Shown: one piece after another, positions 9,749-18,613 of the stretch
Numbering within the stretch: position 1 is the stretch's first letter
Layout: each line of letters starts with the position of its first letter
Assembly: GCA_018335335.1 (NCBI GenBank)
Contig: JAGXKG010000002.1
Span: forward strand, 23,239 to 87,238
Origin: Candidatus Thorarchaeota archaeon
Lineage (GTDB): Archaea; Asgardarchaeota; Thorarchaeia; Thorarchaeales; Thorarchaeaceae
Length of the DNA stretch: 64,000 nucleotides
Direction: 5' to 3'
Made by a program: the position numbers and the translations under genes
The notes under the pieces: generated by a model
The model's input: the letters and a program-made list of their open reading frames with translations, nothing else
What the model was told of the DNA's origin: nothing
Database searches by the model: none

Positions 9749-10284
9749 TCCTGGCCGGTATATGCAGAAGCTTCTTGATGGGTACTAGTATTTCCGTTTC
9801 CAAACTTGTATTTCATAATCTCTCTGATTTTTTGCATGTATTGCTGAATATTAGACCAGTAACCTCCTTGGAAGTACACGCTATTGCAGTCTTCACATAA
9901 CCAGAACCTATCATAATGATTGTAAGTCTGTTCAAACACTAAATCTTTGATTTGCTCTTTGTCGTCAGCCTCTATTTCTCTGAGTTTGCCGTTGCATTTT
10001 GAACATCGTGATTGCGAGGGATCTACATAAGGCTCAATGCCATATTCGTGAAATACTCTTGCTAATCGTTCATGAACGGATTCCTGAAGGAGCATAGATT
10101 CAATCCCTCTCTTTTCAGCTAAGTGGTGAAGTTCACTATCCGCTGTCAATAACACTCTATCTTCATTTTCCGCTTTGTGCAAAAGCTCTTCGTCCTGAAT
10201 ATCTGCAGAGTAGATTGTATTGTTTCCTGTCAGGCGGAGCCATACAGCTAGTCTACCGAGCATCGCGTCTGCAATGAAATCCAT
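9745..10284 (-). CDS. Mut7-C PIN-like RNase domain protein with zinc ribbon
   Basis: 179-residue protein. The N-terminal half is the Mut7-C (PIN-like) nuclease fold with the typical ADAMLGRLAVWLR start and acidic LLTADSEL. The C-terminal half holds a four-cysteine zinc ribbon (CSKCNGKL and CEDCNSVYFQGGYW), as in other archaeal members. The family is predicted to be RNA-cleaving, by comparison with PIN domains; there is no direct evidence here. The start ATG overlaps the stop of the upstream amidohydrolase (TGATG), so the two are translationally coupled. Confidence 0.88.
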   Translation of the reverse strand: MDFIADAMLGRLAVWLRLTGNNTIYSADIQDEELLHKAENEDRVLLTADSELHHLAEKRGIESMLLQESVHERLARVFHEYGIEPYVDPSQSRCSKCNGKLREIEADDKEQIKDLVFEQTYNHYDRFWLCEDCNSVYFQGGYWSNIQQYMQKIREIMKYKFGNGNTSTHQEASAYTGQD

Positions 10285-11186
10285 CAGTTTTCACCAAAGA
10301 AAACTCTGGCTGCATTCTTTCCCATAACAAGCTCCATTTCATCTGATGTGACCTGTGGATATCCCTGGTCAGTGAGTTCCTCAGGTATGATTAAACCACT
10401 CATGAATTCAACCCAGCTACCAATGTGCATTCTGTGTTCAAAGAGTGGGAAATCACTGCCAAAGAGAACCTTCTCGGGAAATACATCGGAGAGTTTTGCT
10501 TCTGCTATTAACTTGTATAATTTCATCGGCACGGTAGAAGCATAGAGCTGCAATCCTGAGAGATCAATGAAGACATTTGGATTCTTGGATGCAACAAGCA
10601 GACATTCATCAACCCATGGAATTCCTGCATGAGCAAGGACGATTTGAAGTGACGGAAAATCAGCAGCCATCTTATCAACGAATATTGGACGTGCATGTTT
10701 GACGTGTTTGAACCGTGAAGTGAAACCCTGATGAATTACTACCGGGATATCGAGTTGGGTGCATAGCTCATAGTATGGATAGAACTCGTGGTCATCCGGA
10801 TAGAAGCCGTTGGGTGGATACATCTTCCAACCAATACAGCCTTTCTCTTTGACAGCGCGTTCGAGCTCAGCTAGGCCCTCCTCTCCTCTTCGAGGGTCAA
10901 GACCTAGGAATGTTGCAAGCGAATCCTCATCTCTGATTTGATCTGCATGCCAGTCTGTTTTCTCTTGAAGTGTTAAGGGCATTCTCTGGTTAAGCCCACT
11001 ATCAATCGGAAGAATAATTGCCTTTTCAATCTGAGCTGTAGTCATCGCGACTTTCAGGTCCTCAACCGTAGAATCTGTTTGTGGTTCAATTCCTGCTTTT
11101 TCAGCGGCAATCTCCCTAGCTTTAAGGTCGCTCTCGCTTATGATTTCACTTGTCCAGATATGCACATGTGCGTCGATTACGAGCAA
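10284..11186 (-). CDS. Amidohydrolase-2 family TIM-barrel metal hydrolase
   Basis: 300-residue TIM-barrel hydrolase/decarboxylase of the amidohydrolase-2 type. Metal and catalytic positions are visible: DAHVHIW near the start, the GWKMYPP lysine region, VIHQGF histidine, LAHAGIPW histidine and GSDFPL aspartate. The start is TTG 11186 directly before VIDAHVH; no better start is present. It is coupled to the Mut7-C gene by a one-base overlap. The substrate is unknown; relatives include aminocarboxymuconate decarboxylase-like enzymes. Confidence 0.85.
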   Translation of the reverse strand: MLVIDAHVHIWTSEIISESDLKAREIAAEKAGIEPQTDSTVEDLKVAMTTAQIEKAIILPIDSGLNQRMPLTLQEKTDWHADQIRDEDSLATFLGLDPRRGEEGLAELERAVKEKGCIGWKMYPPNGFYPDDHEFYPYYELCTQLDIPVVIHQGFTSRFKHVKHARPIFVDKMAADFPSLQIVLAHAGIPWVDECLLVASKNPNVFIDLSGLQLYASTVPMKLYKLIAEAKLSDVFPEKVLFGSDFPLFEHRMHIGSWVEFMSGLIIPEELTDQGYPQVTSDEMELVMGKNAARVFFGEN

Positions 11187-11328
11187 GAGATGAACCCAAC
11201 CTTTACTGCTAGCCTATTCCTGATTAGCCTTCCTCAAAGTAACTTTGAGAAACGCATTTTCTCTCAAGAGTCTTGCATACTCATTATCTCAATAGCAATT
11301 CCAAAAGTCTCAGAGCTTATTTTTGGCT

Positions 11329-11466
11329 ATGGCGGCGGCTCTGTTGTTCATAAGTTTTGATATTAGAGAACGAGAGAAGAATCTAGCCGAGCTTGTCTAT
11401 CTACGCCTTGCTGTATTAGTTGCCCTCGTTTTGCTATTGATTGCCTTTGGCACTCCTTCTCCTTAA
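11329..11466 (+). CDS. Possible 45-residue small membrane protein
   Basis: This short ORF lies in the 356-base gap between two minus-strand genes. It encodes a hydrophobic start (MAAALLFISF), a charged DIREREKNLAE stretch and a strongly hydrophobic helix (RLAVLVALVLLLIAFG) before the stop. That arrangement fits a two-helix membrane peptide, but no clear ribosome binding site is visible and no family is recognised. The rest of the gap, 11187-11328 and 11467-11542, shows no further gene. Confidence 0.28.
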   Translation: MAAALLFISFDIREREKNLAELVYLRLAVLVALVLLLIAFGTPSP

Positions 11467-11542
11467 CGGCATTCTCGTCTCAATCCGCACCCCTCCTAAT
11501 TCAATTCGTCCAGTATAAAGTGGATACTACATGAAATTACCA

Positions 11543-12370
11543 TTATCTAAGCCGTTTTGACTCGGTCGCCAATTTTTCGACGATCCTCATCGGAACCGTC
11601 ACTTCTCCAATAAGGCTTCTAACATCATCACCATGATGGTCACTTCCACCAGTTTCAATGAGATTGTACTCTCTTGCGATTTCTCTTATCTCATGGGTAT
11701 TGCCATCCACTACAAGATGTTGGTAACTGTATTCTGTTTCAATGCCTAGCAGTCCCTTGTCAACGAGATTGCCAATGAACTCAGAGTAGTCATCGGTTTG
11801 TACGGTCAGTGGGTGTGCAAGTACGGATACTGCACCTTCAGACTTCAGCAATTTGATTGCTTCATCCGTTTTCATTCGATCCTTCTTAACATATGCTGGT
11901 TTTTCCTTTCCCAGGTACCGTTTGAATGCTTGATCCACATCCTCAACTACTCCCTCCTCTACAAGAGCTCTAGCAAGATGAGGTCTTCCGGGGCTTGTTG
12001 TGTTTTTTAGAATGTGATTGACAATTCGATTATCGATATGGATTCCAAGTTCTTCGAGTTTGGCGACCATTTTTGGTAATCGTTCTATCCTTGCTTCTTC
12101 AAGATCCTGTAGTCTGTTTTCCAGTTTCTCTGATTCAAGCGGAACGAAGTATCCAAGCAAATGTGCTTCTTTGTCCCAGCACTCTGTGCTTATCTCAACA
12201 CTAGGTATTCTGATTATATTTTCAGGGGCGCTGGCAGATACAAATTCTCGATTACCGTCTATAGTGTCATGGTCGGTAAGAGCAATTGCTCCAAGAGCCA
12301 ATTTTGCCCCCATTTGAACTAATTGGCTGGGTGTATGAACACCATCAGACACACTCGAATGTAGATGCAA
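11543..12370 (-). CDS. PHP-domain phosphoesterase (TrpH/YciV family)
   Basis: 275-residue PHP phosphoesterase. Metal-binding residues are visible in the N-terminal HLHSSVSDG, in ALTDHDTIDG, in VLAHP and in the late GGSDHHG. The insert with GRPHLARALVEEG and AYVKK matches the TrpH/YciV (RNase AM, nucleoside 3',5'-bisphosphate phosphatase) group, so phosphate removal from nucleotides or RNA 5' ends is expected. Start: TTG at 12370 gives MHLHSS, but relatives begin several residues earlier (RADLHLHS). The in-frame upstream stretch has only ATT (12385) downstream of a GGAGG, so the true start is uncertain. It follows the cysteine-cluster gene by a few bases. Confidence 0.88.
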   Translation of the reverse strand: MHLHSSVSDGVHTPSQLVQMGAKLALGAIALTDHDTIDGNREFVSASAPENIIRIPSVEISTECWDKEAHLLGYFVPLESEKLENRLQDLEEARIERLPKMVAKLEELGIHIDNRIVNHILKNTTSPGRPHLARALVEEGVVEDVDQAFKRYLGKEKPAYVKKDRMKTDEAIKLLKSEGAVSVLAHPLTVQTDDYSEFIGNLVDKGLLGIETEYSYQHLVVDGNTHEIREIAREYNLIETGGSDHHGDDVRSLIGEVTVPMRIVEKLATESKRLR

Positions 12371-12377
12371 ATCAGCT

Positions 12378-12746
12378 CTATGAATCGTCGTAGATAGCCT
12401 CCGTTCGTAGCTGTCGCACCAGTTCCTTCACCTTAGGACATACCCGACGTATATCCTCTTTCGTTACTGTTTCTGCTGAAGGGCAGTCCCTGTCAGCCAC
12501 GCAGGTTCCAAGATGCAGGTTGTAGACAATCGGATAATATTGGCATCCTTCGGGTCTCGCATCATATATTTTGCATGATTTGGATTCCTTATCATAGAAA
12601 TAGCAATATCCATCGATATTCTTGAGCTCAATGAAGCCGTCTGGGGCTTTTCTAGCGTAATCGTCGCGGGAATAGCCAAGAGAGTTGATACGGTTGATGT
12701 CCTTCTTGGTTAGCGTCATCTCTGTTTTTGTACAGCAAATGCGCAC
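12378..12746 (-). CDS. YkgJ/UPF0153-type cysteine-cluster protein
   Basis: Small metal-cluster protein (zinc or Fe-S) of the YkgJ family. It carries the paired CC near the N-terminus (RICCTKTEM), then YCYFYD, SCKIYDARPEGCQYYP and two later cysteines. The annotated GTG at 12746 removes the upstream residues PPFECNHNGDC that complete the expected FxC...CC motif. That stretch is open back to a stop at 12830 but has no ATG, GTG or TTG, so the gene may use a CTG or another rare start around 12788-12806. The PHP gene follows at once, suggesting an operon. Function in this family is unknown. Confidence 0.8.
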   Translation of the reverse strand: MRICCTKTEMTLTKKDINRINSLGYSRDDYARKAPDGFIELKNIDGYCYFYDKESKSCKIYDARPEGCQYYPIVYNLHLGTCVADRDCPSAETVTKEDIRRVCPKVKELVRQLRTEAIYDDS

Positions 12747-12936
12747 TTCGTCGCAATCCCCGTTGTGATTACATTCGAAAGGTGGCAGAGTCAGTCGTCC
12801 CTCTACTTTTCCTTTTCTAGTGATTGGCTATTAGTTGTATGGTATGCCTTCGCCCCAGGAACCTCAAGTAACAGCAATCTAAACTAAAAACACAACAATG
12901 GAACCTGTCAAAATGAAAGAAAACGGCAACTGTTTC

Positions 12937-13164
12937 CTAATGCCTTAATCTCCTGAGCAAGGATAATCTGCCACTCTTGCCTAGTTTGTCTTTTGAATCA
13001 AGAGAATCGATGACACGCAGCTTCTTGCCCGTTATCTTTTGAAATGCTCTCGCTCGAACCGCTCTGACATGTTTGAGAAGATTCATTGATTCTGATGGGC
13101 GAGAACCTAATGTCTTGTTGATGCTAAACACCTCAAGAAGCCGATCTAGAATATTCATTCTCAT
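12937..13164 (-). CDS. Small basic hypothetical protein
   Basis: 75-residue ORF rich in Arg and Lys, divergent from the ABCE1 gene. GGATGAG directly precedes ATG 13164. No domain is recognised. The helical, basic character (RAVRARAFQKITGKKLRV and RLSLLRRLRH) would suit nucleic-acid or ribosome binding, but this is only a composition argument. It could also be a chance ORF. The 190 bases between it and the cysteine-cluster gene show nothing further. Confidence 0.42.
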   Translation of the reverse strand: MRMNILDRLLEVFSINKTLGSRPSESMNLLKHVRAVRARAFQKITGKKLRVIDSLDSKDKLGKSGRLSLLRRLRH

Positions 13165-13301
13165 CCATGCTCTTCAGTGTGAATGACCTCAAAAGCCTTT
13201 GCAACATTGCAGATATGACAACACGAAAGATGGACCGTTTGTAGCCAAAGCGCTAAATACGCAGAAACAAAGCCAAACTTGGACAGTAGTGGAGCTGTGA
13301 T

Positions 13302-15131
13302 ATGGTGAGGATAGCCATCCTGAATAAAGACGCTTGCAGGCCAGATGATTGCACCCATGAATGCAGACGGTTTTGTCCTCAAGTAAGAACTGGTGTCGAT
13401 GCTGTCATTTTTCCTGATGGACAGGATGAACCACCCACAATTGTTGAAGATTTGTGTTCAGGCTGCGGTATGTGCGTGAAGAAGTGCCCCTATAATCATC
13501 AGGGGGCTGTAATTAAGATTATCAACCTGCCAGAGGAACTTGATACCGATACGAGCCATCGGTATGGTGTTAATGCATTCAAGCTATTCCGCCTTCCGAT
13601 TCCCAAGGAATCACAGGTCTTGGGTCTGATTGGACCTAATGGCGTTGGCAAAACCACAGCTATTCGTATCTTGGCTGGAGAAATTAAACCTAACCTTGGA
13701 CGATTTGAAAATCCTCCAGACTGGGATGAAATCATTCGTGAGTTCAGAGGATCTGAGCTTCAACCATTCTTTGAGAAAATCCAGGAAGGTTCTATTGTTC
13801 CTATCCATAAACCTCAGAACATAACCGGTCTGTCAGAAGTGGAATCGATTGCTGGAAAACCAATCAGCGCCCTTCTGGAATCTTCAGATAGTTCAGGTCG
13901 ATTGTCTGAGATGAAAACCGAACTCAATCTGCAAGACATTTGGGATCGAGATGTTGGACACCTGAGCGGTGGCGAGCTACAACGTGTGGCAATCACTGCG
14001 GCGATTGTTCGAGAAGGCGACATTTACTTCTTTGACGAGCCTACGGCCTATCTGGATGTTCGAGAACGCCTCCGTGTTGCCAGAGCGATTCGTGACTTAT
14101 CCGACCTTGGAAAGACAGTGGTCGTTGTTGAGCATGACTTGTCTATCTTGGATTACGTCTCTGATTTGATTTGCATGCTTTATGGTGACCCGGGAGCTTA
14201 TGGTATCGTTTCTCATCCGCATGGAACAAGAAAAGGTATCAACATATTTCTTGATGGATACATTCCTGATGAGAATATGCGTTTCAGGGACACATCCATT
14301 ACTTTCAAGGGGATGTCTGCTGATGATAGGGAATTCAAAGGAGCTCAGGCATTCATCCGCTATGACAATATGACCAAAGAATTCGAAGACTTCAAGCTTG
14401 AAGTTCATGCTGGCGAAGTGTCGAAAGGTCAGATTATTGGCATATTGGGTGCAAACGGTATAGGAAAAACAACTTTCGTGAAGATGTTAGCCGGAGTATT
14501 GGAGCCAGACGAGGGTGAAGCTCCCAATACGACTATAACCGGTATGGAGTTGCAAGTCAGCTACAAGCCCCAGTATATTAGTGCAGATTATGAGGGGACA
14601 GTCAGAATGTATCTACGAAAGGTGGGTAAAGGTAGAGAGGCCACTTCACAGTTCAAGACTACGGTTATTCGAAATATGGGTCTTGAGCATCTACTAGAGA
14701 ATTATGTTCCGGATTTGAGTGGGGGTGAGCTCCAACGTGTAGCTATTGCTGGATGTCTGGCCCGAGATGCAGATATATACTTGTTAGACGAGCCTTCTGC
14801 CTTCCTCGATATAGAGCAACGGCTTGCATCAGCACGAGCAATTGGGCGTATCATCCGTAACAATATGAAGACCGCCTTTGTAGTTGAGCATTCCATTCTC
14901 ATGGCTGACTACCTGAGTGATTCAATGATTCATTTTGACGGTATCCCTGGGAAGCATGGTTATGCATCAAAGGTCATAACTGTGAAGCAGGGAATGAATT
15001 CCTTCTTGAAAGAGATGGGTGTAACCTTCAGACGTGATCCGCAAACTGGACGTCCCCGAGTTAACAAAGAGGGCTCTCAGATGGATCAGAAACAGAAGGC
15101 TGAGGGTGACTACTGGGGTTCCCCCTCCTAG
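13302..15131 (+). CDS. abce1: ABCE1/Rli1 ribosome-recycling ATPase
   Basis: 609-residue ribosome-splitting factor, cytoplasmic and essential in archaea and eukaryotes. The N-terminus carries two 4Fe-4S sets (cysteines in ACRPDDCTHECRRFC and LCSGCGMCVKKCPYNH). ABC domain 1 has Walker A GPNGVGKTT (about residues 111-119) and LSGGELQRVAIT. ABC domain 2 has GANGIGKTT and LSGGELQRVAIAG, with a hinge between them and both DEP motifs intact (FFDEPTAYLD, LLDEPSAFLD). Length is normal. ATG 13302 has GGAG seven to nine bases upstream. It is convergent with uridine phosphorylase. Confidence 0.97.
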   Translation: MVRIAILNKDACRPDDCTHECRRFCPQVRTGVDAVIFPDGQDEPPTIVEDLCSGCGMCVKKCPYNHQGAVIKIINLPEELDTDTSHRYGVNAFKLFRLPIPKESQVLGLIGPNGVGKTTAIRILAGEIKPNLGRFENPPDWDEIIREFRGSELQPFFEKIQEGSIVPIHKPQNITGLSEVESIAGKPISALLESSDSSGRLSEMKTELNLQDIWDRDVGHLSGGELQRVAITAAIVREGDIYFFDEPTAYLDVRERLRVARAIRDLSDLGKTVVVVEHDLSILDYVSDLICMLYGDPGAYGIVSHPHGTRKGINIFLDGYIPDENMRFRDTSITFKGMSADDREFKGAQAFIRYDNMTKEFEDFKLEVHAGEVSKGQIIGILGANGIGKTTFVKMLAGVLEPDEGEAPNTTITGMELQVSYKPQYISADYEGTVRMYLRKVGKGREATSQFKTTVIRNMGLEHLLENYVPDLSGGELQRVAIAGCLARDADIYLLDEPSAFLDIEQRLASARAIGRIIRNNMKTAFVVEHSILMADYLSDSMIHFDGIPGKHGYASKVITVKQGMNSFLKEMGVTFRRDPQTGRPRVNKEGSQMDQKQKAEGDYWGSPS

Positions 15132-15139
15132 TTCTGAAT

Positions 15140-15970
15140 TCACGCTATGCCCCGATACCAATAGTCTTTGTTAGCCTCGCTCTTCTCCTCATCCATCTCA
15201 GCAAGGATTCGTATGGTCTCATTACCACAACGGATTGCGTTCTCTTCCCCTTGTACGCGGAATTCATCCTTTACCCTGTTTGCATAAACCGCACATATTG
15301 CACCAGTTCTGAATCCGTAAAGATTGCCTAGAGTGAAAAGGGTGGCCGCCTCCATCTCGAAGTTCATAACTTTTGCTCTCTGCAGTTCTTGAATCAGGGC
15401 TTCGCTGTAATCTTGTTTGTATCCTTCAAAACCTGGCCTTGATTGGCCAAGATAGAATGAGTCGGTTGAAGCAGATATCCCCAAATGATAGTTGATGTCT
15501 AGCGATTCTGCAGCTGTTACAGCTGCAAGCACCATCTCGTAGGAGGGACTGGCTGGATATTCTTGCCTGATATACTGGTCGCTAGTCCCTTCTAAGCGAA
15601 CGGCCCCTGTTGATATGATGATATCCCCTATGTTGATTTCTGCTTGAAGCGTGGCTGTAGATCCTACCCGGAGAAAATCTCTAGCTCCCACATTAGCAAG
15701 CTCTTCAACTGCAATAGCCGTTCCCGGTCCTCCAATACCGGTTGAGCAGGCCGATATCTTCGTACCCTTGTACTTTCCTGTATGCGTGACAAATTGCCGG
15801 TGCACACCTTTTTGCTCATGACTATCCCAGAAACTGCTAATCTTTTCGACGCGACCAGGATCACCTGGCAATATAACGCTCGATGCAACATCACCCTCCT
15901 TTACTTCAAGATGATACTGCTCTCGTTCCTGTGTTTCGGGTCTCTCGGCAGATACTCTTCCTTCTTTCAT
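15140..15970 (-). CDS. udp: Uridine phosphorylase (nucleoside phosphorylase, UdP family)
   Basis: Nucleoside phosphorylase of the PNP/UDP superfamily; cleaves uridine or a related nucleoside with phosphate to base and (deoxy)ribose 1-phosphate. Motifs visible are the phosphate-binding VILPGDPGRVEKI, STGIGGPG, RVGSTATLQ, the ribose-binding NFEMEAATLF and the late ICAVYANR. The ORF extends to GTG 15982, but ATG 15970 is preferred and has GGGTG upstream. Uridine specificity is inferred from overall similarity; a broader nucleoside range is possible. Confidence 0.87.
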   Translation of the reverse strand: MKEGRVSAERPETQEREQYHLEVKEGDVASSVILPGDPGRVEKISSFWDSHEQKGVHRQFVTHTGKYKGTKISACSTGIGGPGTAIAVEELANVGARDFLRVGSTATLQAEINIGDIIISTGAVRLEGTSDQYIRQEYPASPSYEMVLAAVTAAESLDINYHLGISASTDSFYLGQSRPGFEGYKQDYSEALIQELQRAKVMNFEMEAATLFTLGNLYGFRTGAICAVYANRVKDEFRVQGEENAIRCGNETIRILAEMDEEKSEANKDYWYRGIA

Positions 15971-16059
15971 GATATTGCACACCCATTTTCAATCTAAGAT
16001 GGATTGCCCACTGACAATATAGGGAAACGAACATATGGCTTTGTCGGGATAAATACACC

Positions 16060-17082
16060 ATGGAACCCTCCATTGTTGCTCCTTCGAAAAGGGGCTCGAA
16101 TAGATACGTTACAACCGTTAACTCCGCAAGACACTACTTGCGTAAGAGAGACTTTTTGACATACGCGTCACAACTACTACCGGAACCACTTGGTTCAGAA
16201 ACTTGGTCGCTTGCTTGGGGATATATTCGGCGATTTGATGATTTACTGGATTCCCCAACAATCAACAAGACACAGGCTGTAGCGTTACTGGAAAATGAGC
16301 AGTCAGTAGTAGAAAGAGGGTTTGACGGGAGCTTGAGAGTAGGTAGGAGCTCACCTAGACGTCATCATTGGCTTGCACAGTTCTTTGATAATGAAAGTAC
16401 ATTCTATTCGGGAAGGGCCCTTCGGCAGGTTCGAGACCTCTATGATAGTGCTTGGGGCGACGTAGACCGCCGAAACAAGATTCTTTCTCAGAATGAAATG
16501 GATCGACTACTCTACAAGAAGGCCAGAAGTTTCTTCAAATTGTATTTTATCCTCGGCCAGTTGGATCTGGAGGGTTACCTTGATGAATTCTCATATCTGC
16601 TGGGGATGGGCCTTGGCATGCTCGATGATATGCTTGACATTCTGACAGACCAGGACGCCGGATACATCAATATCACTCAAGAAGAGATGCAAACTCTTGG
16701 CATCGATTTGAATCCAAGAGACAAACTATTCGTTAAGAAGGCGATTGAAAGAGGATATATGACATATAAGGCGAAGAGGATTCTACGATTACTGCTTCGT
16801 GCCCGTCGACTTACCCGCCGATTAAGAATGTCGTTGATTCGGAAGTTCATTCTACGGCTAACTGAAGTTTTTGCAGCTCCAATATTCGAGGGCCGCTTCA
16901 TTCCCGGACAGTCTTATTTCTTCAAAGGCGGAAGAATTGCTGATTTGATTCTGCCTAATAATGAGTCAATAGCATACAGAATGGGCCATCAGGTTCTCAA
17001 GGCAATATTGGCTGTTCCACAGGTAATTCCTGTTCTTTTCGAAAACCTTCATGATGAATGGGCAGAATCCGGAAAGGTGTGA
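16060..17082 (+). CDS. Squalene/phytoene synthase-like isoprenoid synthase
   Basis: 340-residue protein of the all-helical trans-isoprenoid synthase fold. The N-terminal RHYLRKRDFLTYASQLLP region and first aspartate-rich motif RRFDDLLDS resemble head-to-head prenyl synthases (squalene/phytoene type). A second acidic stretch GMLDDMLDILTDQDAGYINI sits where NxxRDxxED is expected but deviates from the classical form. The C-terminal half is very basic (about residues 235-275), which is unusual. It probably condenses two prenyl diphosphates, but product and activity cannot be stated. ATG 16060 follows GGGATAAATACACC. Confidence 0.6.
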   Translation: MEPSIVAPSKRGSNRYVTTVNSARHYLRKRDFLTYASQLLPEPLGSETWSLAWGYIRRFDDLLDSPTINKTQAVALLENEQSVVERGFDGSLRVGRSSPRRHHWLAQFFDNESTFYSGRALRQVRDLYDSAWGDVDRRNKILSQNEMDRLLYKKARSFFKLYFILGQLDLEGYLDEFSYLLGMGLGMLDDMLDILTDQDAGYINITQEEMQTLGIDLNPRDKLFVKKAIERGYMTYKAKRILRLLLRARRLTRRLRMSLIRKFILRLTEVFAAPIFEGRFIPGQSYFFKGGRIADLILPNNESIAYRMGHQVLKAILAVPQVIPVLFENLHDEWAESGKV

Positions 17083-17238
17083 GGTTATTCTGAAATAGGT
17101 GAGTAGAATTGCTGATGGGGACCCTAAATAATTTGGAATCTACCTGATTCCTGATATGGATGAATAGAAAAGCCTATTTTCTAGTTCCTACAAAAGGTCT
17201 AAATCCACGGGTGTGCATAGATTTGTGGGATGTAGAGT

Positions 17239-17529
17239 TTGAGCGTACGGCGTCGTTTCAAGACTTTCGTTACTGAGCAAAAGACCCTTCTTTTCTTTCA
17301 AATCATGATTCTGCTTGGGCTACTTATTCAAGTGATTATGTTTTTTGCCTATATTTGGTACGGACGGCCTCGTGAAGGAGATTACCTGGCCATTACACAG
17401 TTCTTCCTTGTGGCTGCAATATGGGTGCTCACCATCAACACTGGTATTGTCCTCTTCTGGTGGGTATCTAGACTTGGAAGTTGGCCTATAAGGGCCGCCT
17501 CATCTGATGACTTATCAGACACGGCGTAG
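17239..17529 (+). CDS. Small two-helix membrane protein
   Basis: 96-residue protein with a basic N-terminus (SVRRRFKTF), two strong hydrophobic helices (about residues 19-40 and 52-76) and a short polar tail. It starts with TTG 17239 and has no clear Shine-Dalgarno site. No family is recognised. It ends 30 bases before the aldolase and may share its transcript. The 156 bases upstream show no gene. Confidence 0.6.
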   Translation: MSVRRRFKTFVTEQKTLLFFQIMILLGLLIQVIMFFAYIWYGRPREGDYLAITQFFLVAAIWVLTINTGIVLFWWVSRLGSWPIRAASSDDLSDTA

Positions 17530-17559
17530 TATGAAGTATCATTACCGGTGAATTTGACG

Positions 17560-18450
17560 ATGACCTTGGAAGATACGAAATTTGAACATCTTTGCATGGG
17601 AAAACGAACGCGGCTACATCGTATGATGTATGATTTTGGACCCGGCAATGGCAAGCTTCTGATTCTGCCAATAGACCAAGGTCTTGAACATGGTCCGATT
17701 GATATGTTTGCAAATCCTGAGAGCATCGATCCAGACTTTCAGTTTCGCTTAGCAGTGGAGGGTAGTTTTTCAGCGATTGCTCTACATATTGGTCTTGCCG
17801 AGAAATACGCAGGAAAATATGCTGGGAAAATACCTATTGTATTGAAGTTGAATGGGAAAACGAATATCCCTTCCGACGATGAAGCCCTCTCTCCACTGAC
17901 TGCATCAGTAGAGGATGCGGTTCGTATTGGTGCAGATGCGGTTGGATACACCCTTTATGTGGGATCTCCCAATCAGGTTGCTGATTTTACACAACTGCGG
18001 CAGGTGAGACAGGATGCTACTCAATTTGGTCTGCCCTTGATTGTATGGTCTTATCCTCGGGGTAGAGCCATTGAATTGAAGGGTGGAAGAGATTCGCTTT
18101 ACGCGGTTGATTATGCGGCTAGAGTCGCCAACGAACTCGGTGCAGATGTTGTGAAGCTGAATGTTCCTGCTACTGATCCTAACAAGAATGCAGACCAGCC
18201 ATCACCCTATGACTCGATGGAGCTGGACTATGGCGAGAGAGTAAGAAAGGTTGTCGAATCTGCCGGGAAGACTATGACTATCTTTTCTGGTGGGAGTAAA
18301 ATTGGAGATGAAGACGTTCTCAAAAAGGCCAAAATATGCATGGAAAACGGTGCGAGAGGACTGATTTTCGGACGGAACATCTGGCAAAGAGACTGGGAAG
18401 ATGCACTTGACATGACCTCTAAGATCAAGAAACTCATGAAGAATGCTTAA
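17560..18450 (+). CDS. Class I fructose-bisphosphate aldolase, archaeal DhnA type
   Basis: Cytoplasmic Schiff-base aldolase of the archaeal FbaB/DhnA family; cleaves or forms fructose 1,6-bisphosphate from dihydroxyacetone phosphate and glyceraldehyde 3-phosphate. Visible are LPIDQGLEHGP, LKLNGKTNIP, the catalytic lysine region ADVVKLNVPATD and the C-terminal phosphate-binding FSGGSK and RGLIFGRNIWQ. ATG 17560 is chosen over GTG 17548 because a GGTGA lies eight bases upstream. The next gene is the bifunctional FBP aldolase/phosphatase. Members of this family may instead act in aromatic amino-acid synthesis (ADH synthase type); the sequence fits FBA better. Confidence 0.85.
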   Translation: MTLEDTKFEHLCMGKRTRLHRMMYDFGPGNGKLLILPIDQGLEHGPIDMFANPESIDPDFQFRLAVEGSFSAIALHIGLAEKYAGKYAGKIPIVLKLNGKTNIPSDDEALSPLTASVEDAVRIGADAVGYTLYVGSPNQVADFTQLRQVRQDATQFGLPLIVWSYPRGRAIELKGGRDSLYAVDYAARVANELGADVVKLNVPATDPNKNADQPSPYDSMELDYGERVRKVVESAGKTMTIFSGGSKIGDEDVLKKAKICMENGARGLIFGRNIWQRDWEDALDMTSKIKKLMKNA

Positions 18451-18478
18451 TACTGATACAATACCTACTCTTGCGGTA

Positions 18479-18500
18479 CTATTATATGCATGTATAATAG
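18479..18500. promoter_or_regulatory. 22-bp inverted repeat upstream of FBP aldolase/phosphatase gene
   Basis: Two perfect 8-base arms (CTATTATA and TATAATAG) flank TGCATG. The repeat lies 114 bases before the downstream start and overlaps a TATA-like stretch, so it could be a promoter with an overlapping operator. An AT-rich chance palindrome is also possible. Confidence 0.35.
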
Positions 18501-18613
18501 TGAACATCTCAAAAGGGTGCCTACCTCCTATGGTAGTTCGAAAACCCTATTATGGGTCCTTGGGAGAGGCCTCCTGAATCTGAAAGACCGAGAATATATG
18601 GAGCGAGTTGTGA

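Noticed and set aside
13165..13382. 73-codon minus-strand ORF over the start of ABCE1
   Set aside because: It overlaps the conserved Fe-S coding part of ABCE1 in antisense and resembles no family.
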